A stretch of DNA of 8,549 nucleotides from an uncultured Actinomycetes bacterium. GTDB taxonomy: Bacteria; Actinomycetota; Actinomycetes; Nanopelagicales; Nanopelagicaceae. The notes under the pieces were generated by a model. It ran no database searches. It had not been told where the DNA came from and worked only from the letters and a program-made list of their open reading frames with translations. The translations under genes were made by a program, and so were the position numbers. Shown piece after piece: positions 1 through 7,920 of the stretch (positions within the stretch are counted from its first letter, which is position 1; every line of letters begins with the position of its first letter). Location of the stretch: positions 1 to 8,549 of the forward strand of contig CAJAFH010000206.1 of the NCBI GenBank assembly GCA_903939005.1, read 5' to 3'.

Positions 1-639
1 AACAGCAGCGGTTGCTTTAGAAACTTGGCGACCAAGAACTTCGGCTCCGGCCAAAATATATTTTGCGCCACCATCAGTTGAACAAGCCAGGATTACATCG
101 GTAGCTACATCGCTTCCGGTTCCTTGACGATTTTCTGGAATGGTGCAATCAAGAGCTGCATAAAGTGCGTTTAGCTCTGGGCTAATTCCAGCAGGCGGTG
201 TTGCAGCTGCATCGGTGGCAGTTGTTGGAACTCCAGATGTTTCGGCAAGAACTTGACGGAAACGAAGTTCAGCAGTTTGGCCAACTAACTCAATAACGCG
301 ACGACCACTTTCGCCTGGAACTGAAATTACGATCTGACGATTAGTACCGGAACCTTGTGATGCGACTTCACTCTCGGCAACACCTAGTGAGTTAACACGT
401 TGGCGGATGATCGAAACTGCTTGATCAATTGCCTCAGAGGTGACTTTGCCAGTCTCGCCCGCGCCAATGCGTGGCTGCAAGGTAACGCTGGTGCCGCCGC
501 GTAGGTCTAGACCTAAGCGAACGGCAGTTGCACCTTGGATGAATACGGCGGCAATTAATAGGACAAAGGCGCCAGTCAAGATCGCAAGTGTGCGAGCTGG
601 ACGAACGGTGCTCTTAACAGGTTTTGTAGGTGTTGACAT
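1..639 (-). CDS. secD: Protein translocase subunit SecD (N-terminal part, cut by window edge)
   Basis: SecD forms, with SecF, the membrane complex that uses the proton gradient to help pull preproteins out of the SecYEG channel. The visible 213 codons give a short cytoplasmic N-terminus, one membrane helix at about residues 17-37, the family hallmark LGLDLRGGT at 42-50, and the start of the large extracytoplasmic P1 domain, including a stretch close to IIRQRVNSLGV that is typical of SecD. Actinobacterial SecD is usually about 550-600 residues, so well over half is missing beyond position 1. The ATG at 637-639 is the only possible start: an in-frame TGA lies seven codons upstream (658-660) with no other start between. 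It begins 11 nt after the ruvB stop and lacks a recognisable Shine-Dalgarno sequence, which suggests translation coupled to ruvB. yajC, its usual upstream neighbour, is not here. Identification is very secure. Confidence 0.97.
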   Translation of the reverse strand, partial: MSTPTKPVKSTVRPARTLAILTGAFVLLIAAVFIQGATAVRLGLDLRGGTSVTLQPRIGAGETGKVTSEAIDQAVSIIRQRVNSLGVAESEVASQGSGTNRQIVISVPGESGRRVIELVGQTAELRFRQVLAETSGVPTTATDAAATPPAGISPELNALYAALDCTIPENRQGTGSDVATDVILACSTDGGAKYILAGAEVLGRQVSKATAAV

Positions 640-650
640 AAGAGGTGAGT

Positions 651-1694
651 CTAGGCGTCATTTAGCGGTGTGTCGAAAAGCGAAGCAGCGCCAACAGGCG
701 CAACTTTGCCCAAATGTGACCAACCAAGAGCGGTAGCCACTCGACCACGCGGGGTGCGCGCCATAAAGCCATTTCGGACCAAAAACGGCTCAGCTACCGA
801 CTCAACTGTCTCGGTTTCCTCGCCTACTGCAATGGCTAAGGTCGAAAGACCAACTGGTCCCCCACCAAATCGTTCGATTAAGGCAGTCAGAACTGAACGG
901 TCGAGACGATCTAGCCCTGCAGCATCTACTTCATACATCTCAAGAGCTTCGTTTGCATGATCAAGCGAGAGTTTGTTTGAACCTTTCACTTGGGCGTAAT
1001 CACGAACTCTTCGAAGTAACCGGTTAGCAATACGTGGAGTTCCACGTGAACGACTAGCAATTTGTTCAATTGCTTTAGCTTCTATCGCCAATCCCAAAAG
1101 CGCGGCAGAACGTGCAATCACTTGAGCCAATTCGTTTTCAGCATAGAAATCTAATTGCGCAGTAAAGCCAAAACGATCACGCAATGGGCTAGGCAATAAT
1201 CCGGCCCGAGTTGTTGCACCGACTAGCGTGAATCGGGGAAGTTCCAACGGAATCGCAGTTGCGCCGGGACCTTTGCCAACGACAACGTCGACTCGGAAAT
1301 CTTCCATGGCTAGATAAAGCAGTTCTTCAGCTGGTCGCGGCAATCTATGGATTTCATCGATAAAGAGAATTTCACCTTCAACCAATGAAGAAAGAATTGA
1401 AGCTAAGTCGCCAGCGTGTGTAATTGCTGGCCCCGAAGTAATTCGAATCGGTACCTGCATTTCCGCTGCCAGGATTAGTGCGAGAGTTGTTTTACCAAGT
1501 CCTGGTGGGCCGCTTAAAAGAATATGATCCGCGCTAGTGCCGCGATGTTTAGCCGCTGTTAGTAGCACATCTATTTGCTGACGCACCCGCTCTTGACCAA
1601 TGAATTCTTGCAAGTCTTTCGGGCGCAGCGCACCTTCAGCCGCCGACTCATCTAAACCTGCTGCAGCTGAAATTAAACGATCTTCGTTATCCAT
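651..1694 (-). CDS. ruvB: Holliday junction branch migration ATPase RuvB
   Basis: RuvB is the hexameric AAA+ motor that, loaded by RuvA, drives branch migration of Holliday junctions during recombinational repair. At 347 residues it has the usual family length. Visible motifs are Walker A GPPGLGKT (62-69), Walker B with DEIH (113-116), sensor 1 GATTR (159-163), the arginine-finger region SPLRDRFG (169-176), the sensor 2 region [12 protein letters not shown] (218-229), and the C-terminal winged-helix DNA-binding domain with RFGGGPVGL (275-283) and RTPRGR (313-318). The ATG start shares one base with the ruvA stop (TAATG), and a GGTGGT stretch lies about 8 nt upstream inside ruvA. Cotranscription and coupled translation with ruvA are therefore likely. 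Nothing in the protein looks abnormal. Confidence 0.99.
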   Translation of the reverse strand: MDNEDRLISAAAGLDESAAEGALRPKDLQEFIGQERVRQQIDVLLTAAKHRGTSADHILLSGPPGLGKTTLALILAAEMQVPIRITSGPAITHAGDLASILSSLVEGEILFIDEIHRLPRPAEELLYLAMEDFRVDVVVGKGPGATAIPLELPRFTLVGATTRAGLLPSPLRDRFGFTAQLDFYAENELAQVIARSAALLGLAIEAKAIEQIASRSRGTPRIANRLLRRVRDYAQVKGSNKLSLDHANEALEMYEVDAAGLDRLDRSVLTALIERFGGGPVGLSTLAIAVGEETETVESVAEPFLVRNGFMARTPRGRVATALGWSHLGKVAPVGAASLFDTPLNDA

Positions 1695-2302
1695 TACTTG
1701 CGACCACCACTTTGCAGCGCACGTTTCAAGAGCTCGCTCATCTCTAATTCAGCGGGTTCGATGCCGTCACCTTGTAAATCATTTACAACAGTCGTGATCG
1801 CCCGGTCTGAGTCTTTCGGCGCAAACCCCAATGAAATCAAGGCGCTCGTTAACTGTTCACGCCAAACCGGCTGATGGCTATTAATGCGTCCGCCCTCGGA
1901 TAAATCAGATAACTTTCCTTTTAACTCAAGAATCAACCGCTGCGCACCCTTTCGGCCGATACCTGGCACGCGTTCGATCGCTGCAATATTTTCAGTTGTG
2001 ATTGCGCTAGCTAACTCTGCAGGCGAAAGCGAACCAAGGATCGCAAGTGCAACTTTAGGACCAATGCCACTGACCGTTTGAACTTGTTCGAATAATTGTT
2101 TGGATTCAGAAGTTAGAAAGCCGTAAAGAGTTAATGATTCTTCGCGAACAACTAGCGAGGTGTGAAAGGTGACTATGGTTCCAAGATTTAAATGTGCGGC
2201 GGAATTCTGCGTCAAATTAACCGATAGCCCGACACCACCAACTTCAATGACGGCCCGATCTAACGAGATTGCTTTAATCTCACCGGTAATCGTGGCAATC
2301 AT
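1694..2302 (-). CDS. ruvA: Holliday junction DNA-binding subunit RuvA
   Basis: RuvA binds four-way junctions as a tetramer and positions two RuvB rings on opposite arms. The 202-residue protein shows all three family domains: the N-terminal OB-fold with the signature [11 protein letters not shown] (52-62), a central domain with two helix-hairpin-helix motifs SGIGPKVA (78-85) and VPGIGRKGA (112-120) that contact the DNA backbone, and a flexible link followed by the RuvB-binding domain III (about 147-197). The ATG overlaps the ruvC stop in a 4-nt ATGA, and no strong Shine-Dalgarno is present, so translation probably depends on ribosomes finishing ruvC. The stop codon shares its last base with the ruvB start. 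Confidence 0.98.
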   Translation of the reverse strand: MIATITGEIKAISLDRAVIEVGGVGLSVNLTQNSAAHLNLGTIVTFHTSLVVREESLTLYGFLTSESKQLFEQVQTVSGIGPKVALAILGSLSPAELASAITTENIAAIERVPGIGRKGAQRLILELKGKLSDLSEGGRINSHQPVWREQLTSALISLGFAPKDSDRAITTVVNDLQGDGIEPAELEMSELLKRALQSGGRK

Positions 2303-2853
2303 TTCTTAGTTGTTCCCGTCTTTTTAAGTAGCGCTAAGCGTTTCTTCTCTTTGACCAGCGCATCTGCAATTTTAGTGTTGCCAACACCGCGCCAGATATG
2401 GCAGATTGCTAAGGCTAATGCGTCAGCGCTATCGGCTGGCTTAGGTGCTGCATCTAGTTTTAAAATATTTAACACCATCTTACCTACCTGAGCCTTATTA
2501 GCTCGGCCGGAACCAGTAACTGCTGCCTTTACTTCACTCGGTGTGTGCATCACAACCTTGGTCTGGTTACGAGCTGCCAGCAATAACGCGATTCCGGCAG
2601 CTTGAGCCGTGCCCATAACGGTGCGCAAATTATGTTGAGAAAAAACTCGCTCAATAGCAATCACATCTGGTTTGAATTCGGTAATCCAAAGTTGAATCTC
2701 TCGTTCTAACTGTAAGAGGCGAGATTCAGTTGGGTCTTCAGAGGAAGTAAGAATGACTCCGACGGCAACCATTTGTAACGGAGCGCCAATGGATCCCTCG
2801 ACAACGCCGATACCGCAACGTGTTAAACCTGGATCAATACCTAGAACTCTCAC
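2299..2853 (-). CDS. ruvC: Crossover junction endodeoxyribonuclease RuvC
   Basis: RuvC is the dimeric, metal-dependent resolvase that nicks Holliday junctions symmetrically after RuvAB has moved them. The 184-residue protein has the RNase H-like fold signature MRVLGIDPGLTRCG at the N-terminus. The four acidic catalytic residues are all visible: D7, E68 in AIERVF, and D141 and D144 in DSADALALAICH. They align with E. coli D7, E66, D138 and D141. The start is GTG (2851-2853), chosen because the family nearly always begins a few residues before the first catalytic aspartate; only a weak AGG lies 8 nt upstream. The C-terminus carries a lysine-rich tail (about 161-184) slightly longer than the E. 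coli protein. It lies 30 nt after yebC and overlaps ruvA by 4 nt. Confidence 0.98.
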   Translation of the reverse strand: MRVLGIDPGLTRCGIGVVEGSIGAPLQMVAVGVILTSSEDPTESRLLQLEREIQLWITEFKPDVIAIERVFSQHNLRTVMGTAQAAGIALLLAARNQTKVVMHTPSEVKAAVTGSGRANKAQVGKMVLNILKLDAAPKPADSADALALAICHIWRGVGNTKIADALVKEKKRLALLKKTGTTKK

Positions 2854-2883
2854 TTGCTAAGCCTAGATACTGGCTCAGACATG

Positions 2884-3636
2884 TTAAGTCAGGCTCGCCA
2901 TTACCTCATCGGATACATCAAAGTTGCTAAATACGTTCTGCACATCATCTAGTTCTTCAATTGCATCGATTAACTCGAATACCTTGGTTGCGCCTTCAGC
3001 ATCTAGCGGAATTGTCATCGATGGCAGGAAGGAAGAATCTGCTGACTCATAATCGATTCCTGCGCTTTGAAGTGCGGTTCGAACCACAACGAGATCACTC
3101 GCTTCGCATACAACTTCAAACGATTCACCTAGATCATTTACTTCTTCGGCGCCAGCATCAAGGACTGCCTCTAGAACCGAATCCTCAGTTAGTTCGCCAA
3201 TCTTTTTAACGATGATCACGCCTTTGCGATTAAATAAATACGCAACTGAACCTGGATCAGCCATGCTGCCACCATTGCGAGTAACCGCAACGCGAACTTC
3301 TGATGCAGCACGATTGCGACTATCGGTTAAACATTCGATCATTATCGCAACACCATTAGGGCCATAGCCTTCATACATAATGGTCTGCCAATCAGCGCCG
3401 CCAGATTCCAAACCTGCTCCGCGCTTTACCGCGCGATCAATGTTATCCGCTGGCATTGAATTCTTTTTTGCTTTTGCAATCGCATCGAAGAGCGTTGGAT
3501 TGCCATCAATATCAGGGCCACCATTACGTGAGGCAACTTCGATTGCCTTAATTAATTTGGCAAAGTTCTTGGCACGACGGCTATCAATGATTGCCTTTTT
3601 GTGCTTTGTCGTTGCCCACTTGGAATGGCCGGACAT
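2884..3636 (-). CDS. yebC: YebC/PmpR family protein
   Basis: This 250-residue protein matches the full-length YebC/TACO1 family. Hallmarks are [15 protein letters not shown] at the N-terminus, a basic helical region through about 35, [10 protein letters not shown] (64-73), [10 protein letters not shown] (88-97), [12 protein letters not shown] (104-115) and [11 protein letters not shown] (122-132). Family members were long annotated as DNA-binding transcription regulators; more recent work links them to relief of ribosome stalling at proline-rich stretches. Which role applies here cannot be told from sequence. The ATG is supported by an AGGGGG Shine-Dalgarno 6 nt upstream. The gene is followed by ruvC after 30 nt, the standard actinobacterial neighbour. 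A 49-nt gap separates it from pdxT. Confidence 0.97.
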   Translation of the reverse strand: MSGHSKWATTKHKKAIIDSRRAKNFAKLIKAIEVASRNGGPDIDGNPTLFDAIAKAKKNSMPADNIDRAVKRGAGLESGGADWQTIMYEGYGPNGVAIMIECLTDSRNRAASEVRVAVTRNGGSMADPGSVAYLFNRKGVIIVKKIGELTEDSVLEAVLDAGAEEVNDLGESFEVVCEASDLVVVRTALQSAGIDYESADSSFLPSMTIPLDAEGATKVFELIDAIEELDDVQNVFSNFDVSDEVMASLT

Positions 3637-3642
3637 GATCTA

Positions 3643-3648
3643 CCCCCT
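3643..3648 (-). promoter_or_regulatory. Ribosome binding site of yebC
   Basis: On the minus strand AGGGGG lies 6 nt before the yebC ATG. It is one of the strongest Shine-Dalgarno matches in the window, in contrast with the weak or coupled starts of ruvA and secD, and it fixes the yebC start. Confidence 0.7.
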
Positions 3649-3685
3649 AGAAATTTCACCGTAACTACCGATGAAAGTTATGGAA

Positions 3686-4285
3686 CTACTTTACCGCAGC
3701 CTTTTCCAAAGCCGGACGCGCTACCGATTCGATAAAGAAGCGATGAATTCGATTGTCCCCCGTTAGCTCGGGATGAAAACTCGTAGCTAAGAGCCCGCCT
3801 TGGCGCACCGCAACTGCGTGATCAAACGTTGCCAGTACTTCGACATTTGGTCCTACTGATTCCACCCAAGGTGCACGAATGAAAACCGCACGAACGGGTG
3901 GGTTGGTGATTCCGGCAAATTCCAAGTCGGTTTCAAAGGAATCAACTTGGCGACCAAAGGCATTTCTACGAACTGTGATGTCTAGTCCACCAAAAGTTTC
4001 CTGACCAACACCAGCATCTAATACCCGATCAGCGAGCAAGATCATGCCGGCACAAGAACCATAAACCGGCATTCCGGCAGCAATGCGAGCCTTAAGCGGT
4101 TCGAACATGTCAAAGCTACGAGCTAAATTCGCTATTGCAGTTGATTCCCCGCCAGGTAAAACGAGCGCGTCGACTGTAGTTAATTCACTTGGACGGCGAA
4201 CGATGCTGGCGTTAACGCCACACTCTTCAAGTGCAAATAGATGTTCCCGAAAATCGCCTTGCAGCGCTAGAACACCAACTCGCAT
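3686..4285 (-). CDS. pdxT: PLP synthase glutaminase subunit PdxT
   Basis: PdxT is the class I glutamine amidotransferase that releases ammonia from glutamine and passes it to PdxS for pyridoxal 5'-phosphate synthesis. The 199-residue protein starts [15 protein letters not shown], as is typical. It shows LPGGEST (43-49), where the glycines help form the oxyanion hole, and the triad Cys78 in YGSCAGM with His171 and Glu173 in SFHPEL. RAPWVE (138-143) and [10 protein letters not shown] (175-184) are further family features. Length is normal. It starts 14 nt after pdxS with only a weak AGG upstream, so cotranscription with pdxS is almost certain. A yebC gene follows, as in other actinobacteria. 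Confidence 0.98.
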   Translation of the reverse strand: MRVGVLALQGDFREHLFALEECGVNASIVRRPSELTTVDALVLPGGESTAIANLARSFDMFEPLKARIAAGMPVYGSCAGMILLADRVLDAGVGQETFGGLDITVRRNAFGRQVDSFETDLEFAGITNPPVRAVFIRAPWVESVGPNVEVLATFDHAVAVRQGGLLATSFHPELTGDNRIHRFFIESVARPALEKAAVK

Positions 4286-4299
4286 GATTGAAACCTAAA

Positions 4300-5187
4300 T
4301 TACCAACCGCGCTCAGCTAAGCGATGGGCAACTGGCAGATCAGCAACGTTAATGCCAACCATTGCATCGCCTAAGCCACGCGAAACATCAGCTAAAACTT
4401 TTGCGTCATCAAAGAATGTTGTTGCTTTAACACAAGCTGCAGCGCGCGATGCTGGATCGCCAGACTTGAAAATACCAGAACCGATAAATACTCCATCGGC
4501 GCCCATCTGCATCATTAGAGCAGCATCGGCAGGAGTTGCAATTCCGCCCGCAGTGAAAAGAACTACTGGTAATTTGCCGGTCTGGGCAACTTCTTTAACT
4601 AAATCAAAAGGAGCCTGCATGTTCTTGGCGGCTACATAAAGTTCATCTTCACGAAGTGACGTTAACCGACGAATCTCGCCACCAATTGCACGCATATGAG
4701 TCATTGCATTTGATACATCGCCAGTTCCTGCTTCGCCCTTTGAGCGAATCATGGCTGCACCTTCATTAATACGACGAAGTGCTTCGCCTAGATTTGTAGC
4801 ACCGCAAACAAAAGGAATTGTGAAATTCCACTTATCAATGTGATTCTCGTAATCAGTTGGTGTTAAAACTTCAGATTCATCGATGTAATCGACCCCTAAG
4901 CTCTGCAAGATTTGCGCTTCCACAAAATGACCAATGCGTGCTTTAGCCATAACAGGAATTGAAACAGCAGCCTTAATTTTTTCAATCATGTCTGGATCTG
5001 ACATACGAGCAACGCCACCTTGCGCACGAATATCTGCAGGCACGCGCTCGAGCGCCATAACTGCAACAGCACCGGCTGCCTCGGCAATCTTGGCTTGTTC
5101 AGCGTTAACCACGTCCATGATGACGCCGCCCTTAAGCATCTCGGCCATGCCGCGCTTGACTCGTGCTGTTCCTACATTCTGGCTCAT
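4300..5187 (-). CDS. pdxS: PLP synthase catalytic subunit PdxS
   Basis: PdxS is the (beta/alpha)8-barrel subunit of PLP synthase. It condenses ribose 5-phosphate, glyceraldehyde 3-phosphate and ammonia from PdxT into pyridoxal 5'-phosphate, usually as a dodecamer carrying 12 PdxT. The 295-residue protein is full length and highly conserved: [20 protein letters not shown] (6-25) is the N-terminal signature. The catalytic residues known from Bacillus PdxS (D24, K81, K149) correspond to D25, K82 in MAKARIGH and K150 in [29 protein letters not shown] and VFIGSGIF form the phosphate-binding end. The ATG has an AGGAG 7 nt upstream. The gene follows a 60-nt gap after the lipoprotein gene, the likeliest place for an internal promoter. 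Confidence 0.99.
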   Translation of the reverse strand: MSQNVGTARVKRGMAEMLKGGVIMDVVNAEQAKIAEAAGAVAVMALERVPADIRAQGGVARMSDPDMIEKIKAAVSIPVMAKARIGHFVEAQILQSLGVDYIDESEVLTPTDYENHIDKWNFTIPFVCGATNLGEALRRINEGAAMIRSKGEAGTGDVSNAMTHMRAIGGEIRRLTSLREDELYVAAKNMQAPFDLVKEVAQTGKLPVVLFTAGGIATPADAALMMQMGADGVFIGSGIFKSGDPASRAAACVKATTFFDDAKVLADVSRGLGDAMVGINVADLPVAHRLAERGW

Positions 5188-5194
5188 GCAGATG

Positions 5195-5199
5195 CTCCT
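5195..5199 (-). promoter_or_regulatory. Ribosome binding site of pdxS
   Basis: AGGAG on the minus strand ends 7 nt before the pdxS ATG. The consensus sequence and ideal spacing agree with a highly expressed enzyme subunit and fix the start. Confidence 0.8.
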
Positions 5200-5247
5200 A
5201 GTTATGTTTTCTTGGCAAGTTTTTAGCTCGCGATCAGGGTGCTTACT

Positions 5248-6267
5248 CTACTTTGAATCAGGTGAAGTTGGCGCGGTGAGGGTGAATTCAGGCTTGCGAT
5301 CGGTCAAGGCTACCCAGACTGAACCTGCTGCAAACTTAATCTCACTGCCATCGGCCAAAGTCCAGGTTGTGCCAGATTCGGCAGTTGGCCTGTTCCAGTT
5401 AGCTTTGAAAGATCTCCCATCGCGCAAGATGTAACCAGCGCCGGTTCCAACAGTCTCAGAAAGCGGGGTGTAACTACCATCAGAACTGCGATAGATGGAA
5501 TCTGACATTTCTACAGTTTGAATGACGAAAGTAGTTGGACCCAACTGTTTGCCACCGGCTGCGAAATTTGCCACGCCGCCATTGCTTAACAACCAACGTT
5601 TTTCAGTTTTTGACCAGGTTGCTTCGTATTTTGATGCTGGCCAGCGCAGTGATACCGAATCAATTGCAACGCCACCAACTGGTGCATCTCCGAAACTCCA
5701 ACCGACTGTTTTGGAAATAGCAACATCTCGACCATCGGAGTCAACTTTTTCCAGAAGTAAATCGCCTCGTAAGACCATGTCATATGGTGCCGACCTATTC
5801 GCATCTCGCGTATAAATAGTCGGTGACTGACGTTGAGCCCCGTAATCCCAAAGATTCGAATTAGAAATAACTGTGAGCATTGCTCGTTGCGCGCCGCTGT
5901 ACGCAAAAATTACTTTGCCGTATTGCGACAAGATATCAATGTCGGAAATACGAGCGCTTCGAATTGGCCCAATATTTTGTGGAATCACCGAAGAAAAAAT
6001 TGCGGCCAAACGAGTTAGTCCACCCTCGACCTGTTCAATGTAAACAACGTCTGCATCTTCTATCCCGATCTGCGGTCGAGCGAGCGAAGTGTCATCTATT
6101 TTTACCGCCAGAATCGGACCATCGACACCAATGCGTCCACTAATCGAATTAAGCGTTTTCTCACTTTGTGCTGAATTCGATTCTTCCTCACCTGCGCAAC
6201 CTGAGAGCGCTAGAGAGCAAACTACGAGAGCAACAATAAATTTAGATCGCATCGGCTTCAAACTCAT
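5248..6267 (-). CDS. DUF3048 (YerB-like) lipoprotein
   Basis: Predicted secreted lipoprotein of 339 residues. The N-terminus is a lipoprotein signal: basic n-region (K4, R7, K9), hydrophobic core about 10-21, and lipobox LSGC with the acylated Cys at 24, followed by an acidic, Ser-rich linker. The rest resembles the two-part DUF3048 fold. The N-terminal half has PILAVKIDDTSLARPQIG (51-68), ADVVYIEQVEGGLTRL (72-87) and GPIRSAR (100-106). The C-terminal half has GAGYILRDGRSFKANW (276-291) and LADGSEIKFAAGSVWVAL (304-321). The Bacillus relative is YerB; the biochemical role of the family is unknown to me, so the assignment is structural only. An alternative ATG at 6252 (residue 6) would keep the signal peptide; neither start has a good Shine-Dalgarno. 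The gene overlaps the preceding LemA-like gene by 26 nt (11 nt with the later start). Confidence 0.87.
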   Translation of the reverse strand: MSLKPMRSKFIVALVVCSLALSGCAGEEESNSAQSEKTLNSISGRIGVDGPILAVKIDDTSLARPQIGIEDADVVYIEQVEGGLTRLAAIFSSVIPQNIGPIRSARISDIDILSQYGKVIFAYSGAQRAMLTVISNSNLWDYGAQRQSPTIYTRDANRSAPYDMVLRGDLLLEKVDSDGRDVAISKTVGWSFGDAPVGGVAIDSVSLRWPASKYEATWSKTEKRWLLSNGGVANFAAGGKQLGPTTFVIQTVEMSDSIYRSSDGSYTPLSETVGTGAGYILRDGRSFKANWNRPTAESGTTWTLADGSEIKFAAGSVWVALTDRKPEFTLTAPTSPDSK

Positions 6268-6745
6268 AAGTAACTGGCAGCGGCGCTGTGCCTGCTAGAC
6301 GGAATAATCTAAATACTAACTTGTTACGGATCAACTGAGTACGTGTCACTGATTCAACATGAATAGAAATAGCGACTTTAATCTTGTCAGTGAGTTGATC
6401 GAGTTCATGTAGCAGCGCCTGATCGGACTTAGCCACAATGCTTTCGCGCTCAGCCAGCATCATTCCAAGCGCGCCAGATAAAACACTCTCGGCACTTGAG
6501 CGATCTTCGATATCAGCACCTCGCGCTTGATACGCACTTGCCGTAAGCAAGAGCGAAGTAGCTGGATCTGTGATTGAACTGCGAGCAACTTCAAGAGCAA
6601 TTGCGGCGCGACGTTGCAAGAGCGAATCAAGCGTTGCCCAACTAGTTTCAACTCGATGATGTAAACGATCCAATCGACTTGCTGAGAAGGTTAAATACCA
6701 AAAGATTAGAGTCGCCAGGCCTGCGAAGAGAATTACGTTTTTCAT
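6242..6745 (-). CDS. LemA-like single-pass membrane protein of unknown function
   Basis: A 167-residue protein with one N-terminal membrane helix (about 3-20) and then an almost entirely helical body. RVETSWATLDSLLQRRA (31-47) closely resembles the start of the LemA helical bundle, where a conserved R-V-x-x-x-W-x-x-(I/L)-D-x-x-L-x-R-R pattern occurs. The C-terminus (LFRLAGTAPLPVTYEFE) is reminiscent of proteins found downstream of pimA in other actinobacteria. The usual LemA motif with Tyr-Asn near the end of the bundle is not evident, so it is at best a divergent member. I chose the ATG at 6743-6745, which has AGGGAG 9 nt upstream and begins 2 nt after the pimA stop. A start at 6775 would add ten residues and overlap pimA by 28 nt. 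No function can be assigned; orientation is probably N-in with the body outside or membrane-associated. Confidence 0.75.
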   Translation of the reverse strand: MKNVILFAGLATLIFWYLTFSASRLDRLHHRVETSWATLDSLLQRRAAIALEVARSSITDPATSLLLTASAYQARGADIEDRSSAESVLSGALGMMLAERESIVAKSDQALLHELDQLTDKIKVAISIHVESVTRTQLIRNKLVFRLFRLAGTAPLPVTYEFEADAI

Positions 6746-6747
6746 CT

Positions 6748-7920
6748 TTAATCTCTCCCTAACAATCTTGTCCAAGAACGATTCTCTGACGTTAATGACA
6801 CTTTCTGCCCACTAACCATAGCTAGCTCGTAAACTTCAAAAATCTCTTCGCCAACTTGGCCCCAGTCAAATCTTTGCGCATGAACTGCGCCCGCTTTAGC
6901 TAATTCTCTTCGCTTAGTGTCGTCCCGCAATAAATCTATAATCACTTTGGCTAGATTTTCTGAATTCTCAGATTCAAAGAGTGCGCCGTATTGGCCATTG
7001 CCTAGAACATCTGCAAAGGCGGGAATATCACTGGCAACTACTGCTGCTCCCCCGGCCATCGCTTCAGCCAAAATGATGCCAAAAGATTCACCGCCGGTAT
7101 TTGGTGCGATGTAAAGCGAAACACTTGCCAGAAAATCAGCCTTATCTTCTTCGCTGATCTTGCCCAAGAATTCCACTCGATTTCGAAGTTGGGGATCCAC
7201 TTTCGCTAAAACTTCTTCGCTATCGCCAGGACCGGCAATTAGAACGCGGATATCAGGAATGAAGCGCGAAATAATCGGCAACGCATCTAGTAAAACTGGC
7301 AAACCTTTTCGATCTTCTTCGAATCGTCCTAAGAAACCAATCGTGTTGCCTTGCCATTCCGTGCGAGATGAACCATCACGATAATTCTCCGCATAAATTC
7401 CATTTGGAATCACGATCGCATCGGTCTCTAGATGAGCTGTCAGCGTTAAACGGGCAGATTCACTCACTGCAATGCGAGCCGAGAGTTTCTCAATAACTGG
7501 TTCCAAAATCGGTCCAATAGCAAAAATAGCTTTTTGATATTTTGCCGCCGCATGAAATGTGCCAACCATTGCACCTTCACCAGCCCAGCATGCAAGCAGT
7601 GAGAGTGAAGGTATCGCTGGCTCGTGCAAATGGAGCAGATCAAAGTCGCCATCATTGATCCAGCTACGGACTCGACTATTTGCGCCAACGCCGAACAACA
7701 CTCGAGCGACTGCGCCGTTATATGGAATCGAAACTGCGCGACCAGCGCTCACCACATAATCTGGTAAATCTTCGCTTTCAGTCGCAGGTGCCAATACTTC
7801 AACATGATGCCCGTTATTAATCAGGAACTCGGCTAGATCACGAATATGGTTTTGCACTCCACCTGGAACATCCCAGCTATAGGGACAGACAAGTCCAATT
7901 CTTAATTTGCGATTAATCAT
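6748..7920 (-). CDS. pimA: Phosphatidylinositol alpha-mannosyltransferase PimA (GT4)
   Basis: PimA transfers the first mannose from GDP-mannose to the 2-position of the inositol of phosphatidylinositol on the cytoplasmic face of the membrane, the committed step towards phosphatidylinositol mannosides. The 390-residue protein has the GT-B layout. The N-terminal domain shows RIGLVCPYSWDVPGGVQNH (7-25, glycine-rich acceptor/phosphate loop), LHLHEPAIPSLSLLA (96-110) and GTFHA (120-124). The C-terminal nucleotide-sugar domain shows GFLGRFEEDRKGLPVLLDA (195-213, with the Arg and Lys that contact the donor phosphates) and ESFGIILAEAMAGG (278-291, the EX7E motif of GT4 enzymes). No signal peptide or membrane helix is seen, as expected for a peripheral enzyme. 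The ATG overlaps the acyltransferase stop (ATGA) and has GGAG 5 nt upstream. Neighbouring genes support PimA over other GT4 mannosyltransferases. Confidence 0.93.
   Translation of the reverse strand: MINRKLRIGLVCPYSWDVPGGVQNHIRDLAEFLINNGHHVEVLAPATESEDLPDYVVSAGRAVSIPYNGAVARVLFGVGANSRVRSWINDGDFDLLHLHEPAIPSLSLLACWAGEGAMVGTFHAAAKYQKAIFAIGPILEPVIEKLSARIAVSESARLTLTAHLETDAIVIPNGIYAENYRDGSSRTEWQGNTIGFLGRFEEDRKGLPVLLDALPIISRFIPDIRVLIAGPGDSEEVLAKVDPQLRNRVEFLGKISEEDKADFLASVSLYIAPNTGGESFGIILAEAMAGGAAVVASDIPAFADVLGNGQYGALFESENSENLAKVIIDLLRDDTKRRELAKAGAVHAQRFDWGQVGEEIFEVYELAMVSGQKVSLTSENRSWTRLLGRD
6755..6760 (-). promoter_or_regulatory. Ribosome binding site of the LemA-like gene
   Basis: AGGGAG on the minus strand, inside the last codons of pimA, lies 9 nt before the ATG at 6745. 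It is the reason for preferring that start over the in-frame ATG at 6775. Confidence 0.65.

Noticed and set aside
440..960. Two plus-strand open frames opposite secD and ruvB
   Set aside because: Their proteins are rich in Arg, Pro and Ser as expected from antisense translation, and the genes opposite carry clear family motifs.
2860..2875. Small inverted repeat (AGCC/GGCT) between yebC and ruvC
   Set aside because: Arms of four bases with an eight-base loop are expected by chance and there is no T-run, so it is neither a terminator nor a convincing regulatory hairpin.
4934..5434. Plus-strand open frame of 166 codons across the pdxS start and the lipoprotein end
   Set aside because: It is antisense to the highly conserved pdxS N-terminus and its control region, has no family resemblance, and is explained by the codon pattern of the opposite strand.
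5522..6298. Several short plus-strand frames and one minus-strand frame (5586-5906) inside the lipoprotein gene
   Set aside because: All overlap the DUF3048 coding frame, which has conserved blocks in both halves, and none shows a start signal or recognisable domain.
6746..6775. Earlier in-frame start of the LemA-like gene at 6775
   Set aside because: It would overlap pimA by 28 nt, whereas the ATG at 6745 has AGGGAG 9 nt upstream, begins just after the pimA stop, and gives a typical membrane-anchor N-terminus.
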